Positions 26,032-35,050 of a DNA stretch of 64,000 nt are shown here, one piece after another (the stretch's first letter is position 1; each line of letters opens with the position of its first letter). Below the pieces are notes generated by a model. That model ran no database searches. It saw only the letters and a list, made by a program, of their open reading frames with translations, and was not told the origin of the DNA. The stretch comes from Candidatus Desulforudis audaxviator MP104C (GTDB taxonomy: Bacteria; Bacillota; Desulfotomaculia; Desulfotomaculales; Desulforudaceae): assembly GCF_000018425.1 (NCBI RefSeq), contig NC_010424.1:2186501-2250500 (forward strand), in the 5' to 3' direction. A program made the translations under genes and the position numbers.

Positions 26032-27903
26032 ATGTTCAAGCGCAAAAGTTTGCTGGTTTGGTCCGGCTTGCTGGGGCTGGCATTGGCCGCCGCCCTAGTG
26101 TTACTGTTAGTTCCCTTCTGGAACGATCCCCCGCCTCTTCCCCCCTTGACGCCGGCCCCGCCGCCCACACCCGGGGAACTCGCCGCCGCCAGGTTTGACG
26201 TGATCGTGGTCGGCAGCGAACCCGAGGGCATCGCCGCCGCAGTTTCGGCCGCCCGCAACGGCGCGCGCACCCTGCTCGTTTCCGAGCGCCTGACCCTGGG
26301 GGGGCTGATGACGGCCGGGATGCTGAACCTGACCGACCTCGACCGGGGACACCTGTGGCGCCTGACCACCCGCGGCCTCTTCCTGGAATTCCACCGGCTG
26401 GTGGGCGGCTCGCCCTTCGACGTCGAACGCGCCGTACAGGTGTTCGAACACATGGTCGCGGCGGAGGAGTTGCTCACGGTGGCGCGGCCGGCGAGGGACA
26501 TCAGGCCGTTGGTGGAAGAAGGCCGGGTGACGGGCGTGGGCTTCCGGTACCGGGACGCGATGCTGTTTCTCCACGCCGGACGGGTGATCGACGCCACGCC
26601 CGATGGGGACATCGCTGCGGCGGCCGGCGCCCCGTATACGTACGGCCAGGCGGATTTCGGTCGGGAGGGCGCCATGGCCGCGACCCTGATGCTGCACTTC
26701 GATGGGGTGGACTGGAACGGGGTACGCCGGGCCGCGCGGGAGAAAACCTTTGGTGAGGCGCGCGTGCGCGGGAACCACGGGCGGGGCTTCGGCAAGCTCT
26801 TCACGGCCTACGAGCCGGTGGACCCGGGGATGCGCCTGCGGGGGTTCAATATCACTCGTCAGAGCGACGGCACGGTGGTCATCAATGCCCTGCTGATTTT
26901 CGGCGTCGACCCCCGGGACCCGGAGAGCGTCGCGGACGCCTACCGGCGGGGGAAAGCGGAAACCGGGCACGTACTGGAATTCCTGCGCCGCGAGTTCCCC
27001 GGTTTTGAACGGGCGTCAGTCGCCGGCTGGCCCGAGATGCTGTACGTCCGCGAGAGCCGGCACATCCAGGGCGAGTACGTGCTGGACATCGCCGACGTGA
27101 TGGAGAACCGGGACTTTCCGGACCGGGTGGCGATCGGCGCCTACCCGGTGGATGTGCAGGCCGCCCGGCCGGGGGAGTTCGGCTTCGTGATCGGCGACCC
27201 GGTGCAGTACAGCGTGCCTTTCCGGTGCCTGGTGCCGCTGGGGGTAGAAAACCTGCTGGTGGTGGGGCGCGCCGCGTCCTTCAGTTCCCTGGCCGCGGGC
27301 AGCGCGCGGGTGATTCCGGTAGGCATGGCCTGCGGGCAGGCGGCCGGGGTGGCCGCCGCGTACAGCCTGCGCCACGGGGTGGGATTCCGGGAAATCGCGC
27401 GGGAGCCCGAAGGCCCGCACATCAAGGCCATCCAGAAGACCCTGACCAGCCAGGGCGCCTACCTGAAACCTTTTAAACTCACGCCCAAGTTCACCCGGCA
27501 CCCGGACTACCCGGCCGCCCGGGAGGTGATGCGCCTGGGCTTGGTCAACGCCGGCTACGAAAACGACTTCGGCTTTGACTGCACCACCACCCACCTGGAG
27601 TTCGCGAACGTGTTCACCGGGGCCCTGACTCGCGCCAAGGCGCTGGGGCGCCTGCCCGGTCTGGACGAGATCCGCTACCCCTTGCACGTGCCCGCCGAAC
27701 CCCTGACCGGTCCGGAGGCTGCCCGCATGGTGCTCTGGGTCACCGGCACCGCCTCGGCTGCAGACACCGCCTGGCTGCTGGCGCTGGAGAAGGGGCTCGT
27801 TCCCCCGGAGTTCGCGAACCGCCCGCCGGACACCCCGCTTACCCGCGGCGACCTGTATCGCTGGACCGCCCATGCCCTCCAACCCACCCTCTACCAACAA
27901 TAG
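26032..27903 (+). CDS. Membrane-anchored FAD-dependent oxidoreductase with SLH-like C-terminus
   Basis: About 623 residues from ATG 26032 (MFKRKSLLVWSGLLGLALAA): a single membrane helix at residues 6-30, a Pro-rich linker, then a FAD-binding Rossmann domain starting FDVIVVGSEPEGIAAAVSAA (glycine motif at 61-66) and LTLGGLMTAGMLNLTDL. The family (FAD-dependent oxidoreductase, Pfam FAD_oxidored type) includes secreted proteins of unknown substrate. The last 120 residues contain two segments resembling SLH repeats (AAREVMRLGLVNAGYENDFG; DTPLTRGDLYRWTAHALQ). No clear ribosome-binding site. It is divergent from csaB and followed by a palindromic terminator. The electron acceptor and substrate are unknown. 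Confidence 0.82.
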   Translation: MFKRKSLLVWSGLLGLALAAALVLLLVPFWNDPPPLPPLTPAPPPTPGELAAARFDVIVVGSEPEGIAAAVSAARNGARTLLVSERLTLGGLMTAGMLNLTDLDRGHLWRLTTRGLFLEFHRLVGGSPFDVERAVQVFEHMVAAEELLTVARPARDIRPLVEEGRVTGVGFRYRDAMLFLHAGRVIDATPDGDIAAAAGAPYTYGQADFGREGAMAATLMLHFDGVDWNGVRRAAREKTFGEARVRGNHGRGFGKLFTAYEPVDPGMRLRGFNITRQSDGTVVINALLIFGVDPRDPESVADAYRRGKAETGHVLEFLRREFPGFERASVAGWPEMLYVRESRHIQGEYVLDIADVMENRDFPDRVAIGAYPVDVQAARPGEFGFVIGDPVQYSVPFRCLVPLGVENLLVVGRAASFSSLAAGSARVIPVGMACGQAAGVAAAYSLRHGVGFREIAREPEGPHIKAIQKTLTSQGAYLKPFKLTPKFTRHPDYPAAREVMRLGLVNAGYENDFGFDCTTTHLEFANVFTGALTRAKALGRLPGLDEIRYPLHVPAEPLTGPEAARMVLWVTGTASAADTAWLLALEKGLVPPEFANRPPDTPLTRGDLYRWTAHALQPTLYQQ

Positions 27904-27917
27904 GCCCCAAATAAGAG

Positions 27918-27942
27918 AAAAAAGGGGCCAGGCCCCTTTTTT
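27918..27942 (+). terminator. Palindromic terminator, GGGGCC-A-GGCCCC with A/T flanks
   Basis: Six A, GGGGCC, A, GGCCCC, six T: a perfect inverted repeat ending in a T-run, 15 bases after the FAD oxidoreductase stop. It would also act on the minus strand after the TagA-type gene. The same sequence recurs at 33791-33814 and 33839-33862. Confidence 0.8.
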
Positions 27943-27984
27943 AAGGCAGACACCTTTTCACCTTTTTGGGGGAAGGTTTGATCC

Positions 27985-28707
27985 TTAGCGGTAGCGGCGG
28001 AGGACCAGAAGAGCGAATTTCGGGAGTACGGCCTGGCGGCGCCAGCGCCGGGGGTCCATCAAGAGCCGGCCCAGCCATTCCAGGTGCAGGCGCCGCATCC
28101 AGGCGGGCGCCCGGCGCACCCGCCCGGCCAGCACGTCCAGGCTCCCGCCGACCCCCATCACCACCGGCACCCCCAAGGCTTCCAGGTGCCGCGCCGCCCA
28201 GAGTTCCTGCCGGGGCGCGCCCAAGGCCACAAACAGGATGTCTGCCCGGCTTTGCCGCACTTTTTCCACCACCCCCGGCTCCTCCTCCGGTTTGAAGTAC
28301 CCGTGGTGCGTGCCCGCCAGCACCAGTCCCGGGTACCGCACCGCCAGTTCCCGCGCGGCGGCCTCGGCGACACCCGGCGCTGACCCCAGAAGGAATACGC
28401 GCCACCGATGCCGGGCGGCTTCCTCGGCCAGACGGAGCAGAAGGTCAATTCCGGTCACCCGCTCCGGCACCGGATTGCCGGCCCTCCGGGCCGCCCAGAC
28501 GATACCCACGCCGTCGGCGGTCACCAGGTCGGCCCGGCGCACGGCCGCCATCAACTCGGGTTCGAATTGCGCCCGGTAGAGGAACTCGGGGTTCAAGGTG
28601 ATCACCTGGCGGGGACGGCCCTCACGCACAAAACCGGCCACCGCCGCGGCTGCCTCGTCCAGCGTCAGGCGCGCCACCGGCGCGCCCAGGATGTCCACCG
28701 TTTGCAT
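27985..28707 (-). CDS. tagA: WecG/TagA/CpsF family glycosyltransferase
   Basis: 240 residues from ATG 28707, GGGAG seven bases upstream; an upstream ATG at 28725 has weaker support. Family motifs: RQVITLNPEFLYRAQFEPEL, RADLVTADGVGIVWAARRAG, FLLGSAPGVAEAAA, and ILFVALGAPRQELWAARHLE with GVGGSLDVLAGRVRRAPAW. TagA adds the second sugar (ManNAc) to lipid-linked GlcNAc in teichoic acid linkage units, so it acts after the TagO-type transferase of this window. Its basic C-terminal tail fits membrane attachment. Confidence 0.92.
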   Translation of the reverse strand: MQTVDILGAPVARLTLDEAAAAVAGFVREGRPRQVITLNPEFLYRAQFEPELMAAVRRADLVTADGVGIVWAARRAGNPVPERVTGIDLLLRLAEEAARHRWRVFLLGSAPGVAEAAARELAVRYPGLVLAGTHHGYFKPEEEPGVVEKVRQSRADILFVALGAPRQELWAARHLEALGVPVVMGVGGSLDVLAGRVRRAPAWMRRLHLEWLGRLLMDPRRWRRQAVLPKFALLVLRRYR

Positions 28708-28860
28708 AGCACTGCTCCCAGGCAATCCAGGGTGTTCAACGGATTCAAGTTATGGGACCGAAGGGTCGAGTAGATGACCAAGCGAATCACTGGGCAGTCC
28801 CAAAACGTGAACCTCCTGAAACAAGGTCGGTCCTTTAGCACCTGAAACCAAGCCGGTTCC

Positions 28861-31800
28861 CTAGATGCCCACTCCTGCGGTGGGAACGTCTTCGCCCCTT
28901 CTAAGCCGCCGCGTGACCATGCGGCCCCAGTCGTCGAAAATGCTGTAGACCACCGGCACCACCAGCAGACTGATCACGGTCGAGAAGACCAGCCCGCCGA
29001 TGATCACGGTCGCCAGCGGCGCCTGGAATTCGGCGCCCTCGCCGAGCCCCAGGGAGATCGGGAACATGGCGCCCACGGTCGTCAGCGTGGTCATCAGGAT
29101 CGGGCGCAGCCGTACCGGACCGGCCGTCCGGATGGCCTCGTCCCGCTCCATCCCCCGCCGGCGCAACTGGTTTACGTAGTCAATGAGCACGATGCCGTTC
29201 TTGCTCACGATGCCCACGGCCACGATCACCCCGATGAAGGCCGGCATGCTGAAGGTGCGGTCCGTCAGCAAAAGCCCCAGGATCATGCCGGTCAGGGACA
29301 GCGGCACGGCGAACATGATTACGAACGGGAAGAACAGGGACTCAAACAGCACGGCCAGCACGATGTAGATCAGGATGACCGCCAGCAGCAGCGCGAAAGC
29401 AAGTTCGGCGAAAGTCTCCGCCATCTCCTCGGCCTCGCCGCCGGTTTCAAAGTAGTACCCTGACGGCAGAGCCATACCTTTCAGTGCGGCCCGCGCGTCG
29501 CGGTCCACGCTCGCCAGGTCCCGGCCCTCGAGCTGCGCGCTGATGGTGACCGTGCGGGCCTGGTCGTCACGGTTGACGGCCACCGGGCTCTCCCCGAGCA
29601 CCACGTGGGCGACGTCCCGCAGCGGCACCTGTTGGCCGTTGGGCGCGGTCAACAACAGGTTATCCAGGTCGGCCAGGTGCCGGCGCGCTTCCTCGGTCAG
29701 CCGCACCCGCACATCGATCTCGTCCCCTCCGACGCGGTAGCGGGTGGCCACGTCCCCGTGCAGCGCCGACCGGACGGTGGACGCCACCTGGGCCACGCTC
29801 AGGCCGTATACGGCCGCCCGGTCCCGATCCACCAGCACCCGCGCCTCGGGCCGCCCTTCCTCCAGGCTGGACTTCACGTCCCGGGTGCCGGGCACGCCGG
29901 CGATCACGGCCGCCGCCTGTTGTCCCAGGCGGGCCAGGGTATCGAGGTCCTCACCCTTAAGCCTGATCTCCAGCGGGGCCCCACCCCTCATATGGAAGCC
30001 CGAGGACGTATTCACCCTGAAAACGGCGCCCGGAATGTGCCGCAGTTCTTTCCGGAGTGCTTCGGCCACTTCCTCGGAGCTACGGTCGCGCTCCCCGAGC
30101 GGCGCCAGGGTCAGGTCGATCCGGGCCCGGTCCGCGCTGCCGCCGCCCATCCCGAACATTGCTTCCTGGCCGCCCGACCCGACGCTCACAAACACCGTTT
30201 CCACCTCGGGGAACCCGGCCACTATCTCCTCCACCTGCGCCGCCACCCGGTCGGTGGCTTCGACGGCCGTGCCCCGAGGCATCTCGACTTCAACACTCAC
30301 CGTGCCTTCGTCCATCGCCGGGAAAAACTCGGCGCCCACCAGGGGGATCAGCGCCAGGCTGCCGATGAAAACCGCCGCCGCCAAGCCGACCACCTTGCGC
30401 CGGTTGTCCAGACTCCAGGCCAACAGACGCCCGTAGAAGACCTTCAGCCTCTCCAGCCCACTCCCGAACCGGTACAGCAGGCGTGAAAGCCGGGATCCGT
30501 CCGGCCTCGGCTCGTCCGGAAGGCGCACCAGCAGCCGCGACCCCAGCATCGGCACCACGGTCAGCGCCATGATCAGCGAGGAGAGCAGCGCGAAGACCAC
30601 GGTCAGGGAAAACGGTGTGAACAACACCGAAGCCATGCCGCCCACGAAGGCAATGGGCAGGAATACGGACATTGAAGTAAAAGAGGCGCCGAGGACCGCG
30701 CCGGTCACCTCCGCCGCCCCGGTCCGGGCGGCCGCCAGGGAATCCAACCCCTCCTGGCGGTGCCGGTAGATGTTTTCCAGGACGACGATGGCGTCGTCCA
30801 CGATCACCCCCACCCCCAGAGCCAGGGCGCCCAAGGTCAGCAGGTTCAGCGTCTCCCCGCTGAAGTAGATCATGTTGCAGGCACCGATGATCGCCAGCGG
30901 GATGGTGGCGCAGATGATCAGGGTGGTCCGGCTGTTCCGCAGGAAGATGAAGATCACCACAGCAGCCAGGAAAGATCCCACCAAAAGGTCGTTGCGCAGG
31001 TTGCCGATGGACATCTCGATGAACTCGGCCTGGTCGAAGGCCGGCTCAAAACTGATCGTGCCCGGGATTTCCTTCTCGATCCCGGCCAGGGTTTCCCGCG
31101 CCGCCTGCACCACCTGGACCGTGTTCGCCTGGGGCTGTTTCATCACCACTATCGCCAGGCTGGGCTGGCCGTTCAGGCGGCTGATGACGTCCGTTTCCCG
31201 GTACCCGTCCCGGAGATCGGCGATGTCGGCCAGCCGTACCGGCTCGCCGTCGGCGTTGGGCACCGTGACGCCCTCGATGTCCCGCAGGTCCGCGAATTCT
31301 CCGGGCACCCGCACCAGGTACTCGCGGGAGCCCTCCGGCACCGTTCCGCCGGGCATGTTCAGGTTGCCGGCCTGCAGGGACCGGGTCACATTCTCCAGAG
31401 AAACCCCGTAGCCCCGCATAGCCACCGGGTCCAGGTACACCTGGATCTCGCGCTCCCGTCCGCCCTGCACGGCGACCGAGGCCACGCCCGGCAGCCGTTC
31501 CAGGCGCGGTTTCACCGTGTTCTCGGCGATCCGGGTCAGGTCGGCCAGGCTTTGCTCGCCGGTGAAACCGACGATCAGCACCGGCAACGCTGCCGGGTCG
31601 AATTTCATAACCATGGACCGTTCGGCGTCCGCCGGCAGCACCCGCTGCACCCGGTCCACCTTTTCCCGGATGTCGTTGATTACGGCTTCCATGTCCGTGC
31701 CCCAGTCAAACTGGGCGATCACTACCGAGCTGCCGGATTGGGAAACCGAGGAGATGTTTTTCAGGTTCTCGACGGTGGCCACCGACTCCTCGATCGGCCG

Positions 31801-31992
31801 GGTGACCAACTGTTCGACCTCCTGCGGCCCGGCGCCCTGGTAGGTGGTGACAATGGAGACCACCGGAAACTCCCAGTTCGGGAGCAGGTCGATGGCCAGC
31901 CGGCTTAAGGACACCATTCCCAGCAGCAGCACCGCCAGGGCGAGCATGATCACCCCGACCGGACGGCGGACCGCGATATCGGCCAGTCTCAT
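28861..31992 (-). CDS. RND family efflux pump permease (AcrB/HAE1-like)
   Basis: 1043 residues, full length for the family. Two repeats of six membrane helices and two large extracytoplasmic loops. Visible: MRLADIAVRRPVGVIMLALA, NWEFPVVSIVTTYQGAGPQE, GVGVIVDDAIVVLENIYRHR (charged residues of the proton relay in helix 4), and GVIVAVGIVSKNGIVLIDYV in helix 10. It extrudes hydrophobic compounds using the proton gradient. The start overlaps the adaptor gene stop by four bases (ATGA), so they are coupled. The TolC-type channel these pumps need in diderms is not adjacent; a TolC-like gene lies 20 kb away. Confidence 0.95.
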   Translation of the reverse strand: MRLADIAVRRPVGVIMLALAVLLLGMVSLSRLAIDLLPNWEFPVVSIVTTYQGAGPQEVEQLVTRPIEESVATVENLKNISSVSQSGSSVVIAQFDWGTDMEAVINDIREKVDRVQRVLPADAERSMVMKFDPAALPVLIVGFTGEQSLADLTRIAENTVKPRLERLPGVASVAVQGGREREIQVYLDPVAMRGYGVSLENVTRSLQAGNLNMPGGTVPEGSREYLVRVPGEFADLRDIEGVTVPNADGEPVRLADIADLRDGYRETDVISRLNGQPSLAIVVMKQPQANTVQVVQAARETLAGIEKEIPGTISFEPAFDQAEFIEMSIGNLRNDLLVGSFLAAVVIFIFLRNSRTTLIICATIPLAIIGACNMIYFSGETLNLLTLGALALGVGVIVDDAIVVLENIYRHRQEGLDSLAAARTGAAEVTGAVLGASFTSMSVFLPIAFVGGMASVLFTPFSLTVVFALLSSLIMALTVVPMLGSRLLVRLPDEPRPDGSRLSRLLYRFGSGLERLKVFYGRLLAWSLDNRRKVVGLAAAVFIGSLALIPLVGAEFFPAMDEGTVSVEVEMPRGTAVEATDRVAAQVEEIVAGFPEVETVFVSVGSGGQEAMFGMGGGSADRARIDLTLAPLGERDRSSEEVAEALRKELRHIPGAVFRVNTSSGFHMRGGAPLEIRLKGEDLDTLARLGQQAAAVIAGVPGTRDVKSSLEEGRPEARVLVDRDRAAVYGLSVAQVASTVRSALHGDVATRYRVGGDEIDVRVRLTEEARRHLADLDNLLLTAPNGQQVPLRDVAHVVLGESPVAVNRDDQARTVTISAQLEGRDLASVDRDARAALKGMALPSGYYFETGGEAEEMAETFAELAFALLLAVILIYIVLAVLFESLFFPFVIMFAVPLSLTGMILGLLLTDRTFSMPAFIGVIVAVGIVSKNGIVLIDYVNQLRRRGMERDEAIRTAGPVRLRPILMTTLTTVGAMFPISLGLGEGAEFQAPLATVIIGGLVFSTVISLLVVPVVYSIFDDWGRMVTRRLRRGEDVPTAGVGI

Positions 31993-33131
31993 TGCTTAGC
32001 CTCCAGTCGCGATGCTTGCACTTTCATCCCGTCCTCCAGGGCTTCCTGCCCGGAAACCACCACGTCTTCCCCGGCCTCCAGCCCTTTGAGCACGGCCACC
32101 ATACGCCCGTCGGACGGGCCGGGCACAACCTCGCGCAGTTCGATCCGGCCCCCGGCGTGCACAAACACGAAGTGGGCGCCGGACCGCTGGAACACGGCGT
32201 CTCGGGGCACCAGCACGTTCTTGTCCGCCTCGGTCCCAAAGTCCACCTCGGCGAACATCCCCGCCTTCAACAGGTGGCCGGGATTGGGCAGCTCCACCTT
32301 CACCGGGTAGGTCCGGGCGCGCGCGTCGGCCGCCGGGGCGATGCTGACCACTTTACCGGTCAGCGGCTCGGCGGAAGCCGCCGCGACCCGCACCCGGACT
32401 TCTTGGCCGACCTTGATTTGGTTCACCAGTTTTTCGGAGGCGTTAACCTCCACCCGGACGAGGTCGATGTCGATCAGGGTGAGTACCGGCACGCCGGGCG
32501 AGGCCATCTCGCCGGGGTTCACGTTCCGGGCGGCCACGAGGCCGGATACGGGGGAGGTCAGGGTGGCATTGTTGTAGTTCGCCCGCACGAATTCCAGTTG
32601 GCCGCGGGCCTGCTGCAGTTGGGCGGGGGCCAGGTTTTCGGCCCGGTCCCGGGCCAGCTTGAAGTTCAGTTCCGCTTTCTCGAAGTCGGCATCCGGAATC
32701 GCGCCCTGGTCGTGGAGGAATTTCATTCGCTCATAGTCGGCTTGGGCCTGCTTAAAAGCCAGTTCAGCCTGAAAAAGCCCCGACTCGGCCGCCGCCACCC
32801 CGGCTTCGGCCTGGGTGAGCTGCGCCCTCAGTTCCACGGCGTCGAGCAGTACCACGGTTTGCCCGGCGCGGACCCGGTCGCCCACGTCCACGGTCACCGC
32901 CGCCACCTTGCCCGCCATCTTGGGCACAAGTTTGACCTCGGTCCGGGGAGCAACCTTCCCGGTCAAAACGTCACCGCGGCTCAAGCGCCCCATTTCGGCC
33001 TGAGCCACAAACACCGGGACCGCCGCAGCGCCTTCCTTCCCCTGCCCTTCGGTCCCGGCCCGTTCGCAACCGTTCAGCGTGAACAGCAAACCCAGAACCA
33101 CGACCAGTACCAACCACCTGCGCCCCAACAA
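31989..33131 (-). CDS. RND/ABC efflux periplasmic-adaptor-type subunit, lipoprotein
   Basis: About 380 residues from TTG 33131 with AAAGGGGA nine bases upstream; the frame open to 33200 would overlap the MarR gene. N-terminal lipoprotein signal LVLVVVLGLLFTLNGC, then the usual hairpin of membrane-fusion proteins: barrel-sandwich VPKMAGKVAAVTVDVGDRVR, a coiled coil (about 110-170), SPVSGLVAARNVNPGEM, and a beta-barrel domain. It links an RND pump to outer components. In a single-membrane cell it would be held on the outer face by its lipid. Operon order is marR-adaptor-pump. Confidence 0.92.
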   Translation of the reverse strand: MLGRRWLVLVVVLGLLFTLNGCERAGTEGQGKEGAAAVPVFVAQAEMGRLSRGDVLTGKVAPRTEVKLVPKMAGKVAAVTVDVGDRVRAGQTVVLLDAVELRAQLTQAEAGVAAAESGLFQAELAFKQAQADYERMKFLHDQGAIPDADFEKAELNFKLARDRAENLAPAQLQQARGQLEFVRANYNNATLTSPVSGLVAARNVNPGEMASPGVPVLTLIDIDLVRVEVNASEKLVNQIKVGQEVRVRVAAASAEPLTGKVVSIAPAADARARTYPVKVELPNPGHLLKAGMFAEVDFGTEADKNVLVPRDAVFQRSGAHFVFVHAGGRIELREVVPGPSDGRMVAVLKGLEAGEDVVVSGQEALEDGMKVQASRLEAKQ

Positions 33132-33133
33132 AA

Positions 33134-33646
33134 CTACCCATCCCCTTTCAATTCGGCTCTTCCCTCGTCCGCCCGCACAATCGCCAACAGCTTTTCGCAA
33201 ATGGACACGAGCTTTTCCAGATCCCCTTCGGGCAGGCGGGCGAAATATCCCTTCAGGACACGGTTCGAAATTTCCAATACACTAGACACCACCCGGTCCC
33301 CATCTTCCGTCAGCAACAACCGTACCACCCGGCGGTCCTGCTCGCTCCGCTGCCGCCGCATCAGGCCGGAGCGGCAAAGCCGGTCGGCCGTCACCGTGAT
33401 GGCGCTCAACGACACCCCCAAGCTTTCAGCGAGTTCGGACACGGTCATCCGCCCGTGTTTCTTCACCAGCTTGCACAGCGCAAACTGACCCGGGGTAAGC
33501 TCGTTGGGCACTTGCCGGGCAATCTGGACGTGCAGATGGCGTGCAAGCTGGATCATCAACTCGTCGATTCTATGAAGCGACTCCTCGAGCCTGTGCGAAT
33601 CCTCTTCTTCGGAAGGCGGCCCCAAGAGCTGTCCCTCCTCCCCCAT
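33134..33646 (-). CDS. MarR family transcriptional regulator
   Basis: 170 residues, winged-helix MarR fold: long N-terminal helix (EESLHRIDELMIQLARHLHV), LTPGQFALCKLVKKHGRMTV, the recognition helix region ESLGVSLSAITVTADRLCRS and the wing RRQRSEQDRRVVRLLLTEDG. MarR proteins repress multidrug efflux genes and release DNA on ligand binding. It is the first gene of the efflux operon and an imperfect 18-bp palindrome sits at its start codon, so autoregulation is likely. Confidence 0.93.
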   Translation of the reverse strand: MGEEGQLLGPPSEEEDSHRLEESLHRIDELMIQLARHLHVQIARQVPNELTPGQFALCKLVKKHGRMTVSELAESLGVSLSAITVTADRLCRSGLMRRQRSEQDRRVVRLLLTEDGDRVVSSVLEISNRVLKGYFARLPEGDLEKLVSICEKLLAIVRADEGRAELKGDG

Positions 33647-33663
33647 TTAATTAACCAACTAAA
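33646..33663 (-). promoter_or_regulatory. Possible MarR operator
   Basis: Imperfect 18-bp palindrome TTTAGTTGGTTAATTAAA touching the marR start codon; size and position suit a MarR dimer. Confidence 0.45.
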
Positions 33664-33790
33664 CTATTTACTTCCTCAATCTTATGTTCTGTTCCCGGCG
33701 CCGTCAAGTTTTTTTTGGCGCAAATTTCCCGAAAACGCGCACAATCTTCCGGGCTTGCCAGGCCACCGTTTACACACAGCGGAAAAAGGG

Positions 33791-33862
33791 AAAAAAGGGG
33801 CCAGGCCCCTTTTTCGGTCACCCTTTTTCGGTCACGGTAAAAAAGGGGCCTGGCCCCTTTTT
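33791..33862. repeat. Two copies of a GGGGCC palindrome with CGGTCA tails
   Basis: Copies at 33791-33814 (central base A) and 33839-33862 (central base T), each flanked by A- and T-runs and followed by CGGTCA. A CCCTTTTTCGGTCA segment lies between them. The second copy directly follows the heme O synthase stop and would terminate it on the minus strand. A third copy is at 27918-27942. Confidence 0.75.
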
Positions 33863-33865
33863 CGG

Positions 33866-34819
33866 TCAGCGGAGCCAGACGTCGACCATCATGCTCAGGA
33901 AAAGCACCGCCAGGTAGGGGCTCGAGAACTTGAACAGGACCCAGGCCTTGCGGCGCTCCGGATTTCGGTAGATGTGCACCGAAAGCGCCAGGGCGGCCGC
34001 GCCCATCACCAGAGCGGTAGCCAGGTACACCAAGCCCCAGTCGCCCACGAAATAGATGAGCACCGAAAAGACCACCATCAGGACGACGGTCAGCAGGAGC
34101 CAGTTCAAGGCTCTCCGCAGTTCATAGACCACCGGGAGCATGGGCACCTTCACCCGGGCGTACTCCTCCCGGTAAAAGATGGCCAGACTCCAGATGTGGT
34201 TCGGGATCCACAGCACCACCAGGGCGGCGATCAGGACGGGCAGGAGCGAGATCTCCCCGGTCACGGCGGCCCAGCCGAACAGGGCCGGCATGCCGCCGCT
34301 CACGCCCCCGATGACGATGTTCCAGACACTGCGGCGTTTCAGCCAGAGGCTGTACACGACCACGTAGCCGAGCATTCCGCCCCACAAAGTGATCCACGCG
34401 ATCGGGTTGAGGTTCCAGGCCAGGCCGAGCGACGCCACGAACAGGAATAGGCCCCAGTACAGCGCCCGCGCCGGCGGGCTGATCCGGCCCGAGGGCACCG
34501 GGCGGCGCCGGGTGCGGCCCATCTGGGCGTCCATGTCCCGGTCCACGTAGCAGCTCACCGCGTTCGCCCCGGCGCAGGCCAGGACCACGGCCAGCAAGGC
34601 CTGGACGAACAGCCACCCGGAAACCGGATGGGTAGCCCCGGCCACCACCATCATGGCTGCGGCCGTAAACGCCAGGAGTCCTACCGAAATCGGCTTGGTC
34701 ACCTCGACGTAAGCTTTGGCCGTGTCCCGGAAACCCGGCCTGACGACCGCGGTGTGGTCGGCCGAAGCCGCCCCCGCTTCGGTCGTCGGCGCGTGCAGCC
34801 CGGTCAGCCTGTCTCCCAC
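33866..34819 (-). CDS. ctaB: Heme O synthase / protoheme IX farnesyltransferase homologue (UbiA family)
   Basis: About 317 residues from GTG 34819 with GAGGGAG seven bases upstream; the frame is open to 34873. Eight or nine membrane helices. UbiA prenyltransferase motifs: NAVSCYVDRDMDAQMGRTRR (first Asp-rich motif) with RPVPSGRISPPARALYWG, and WIPNHIWSLAIFYREEYARV, typical of heme O synthase, where the second Asp-rich motif is altered. The enzyme converts heme B to heme O for heme-copper oxidases. No oxidase or other heme gene is in the window, so its use in this probably anaerobic organism is unclear. Confidence 0.9.
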   Translation of the reverse strand: MGDRLTGLHAPTTEAGAASADHTAVVRPGFRDTAKAYVEVTKPISVGLLAFTAAAMMVVAGATHPVSGWLFVQALLAVVLACAGANAVSCYVDRDMDAQMGRTRRRPVPSGRISPPARALYWGLFLFVASLGLAWNLNPIAWITLWGGMLGYVVVYSLWLKRRSVWNIVIGGVSGGMPALFGWAAVTGEISLLPVLIAALVVLWIPNHIWSLAIFYREEYARVKVPMLPVVYELRRALNWLLLTVVLMVVFSVLIYFVGDWGLVYLATALVMGAAALALSVHIYRNPERRKAWVLFKFSSPYLAVLFLSMMVDVWLR

Positions 34820-35050
34820 CGAAAACTCCCTCTCTAATGCAAATGCACAATTCGCTGGATCAGGGCCTCTCAATTAAAATAATAGCACAATATTTATGCA
34901 ATTTGCACCTCTATCCTACCAAACCAACACCGGTTGGGTGAACCGGATGCGGGGGAGTGCAGGAGATGGTTGCCGGAGAGACCAGCGGCAGGAAAACCGT
35001 TGACGGACCCAGAAAAGGGATCCCAGCTTACTACCCGGAGGCGGTGTCCT

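Noticed and set aside
31992-33488. 498-codon plus-strand open frame
   Set aside because: Antisense to the efflux adaptor and MarR genes, with a His/Gly/Gln-rich product typical of shadow frames.
33791-33862. Insertion sequence ends
   Set aside because: The inverted palindromes enclose no transposase and there is no target duplication; treated as dispersed palindromes or terminators.
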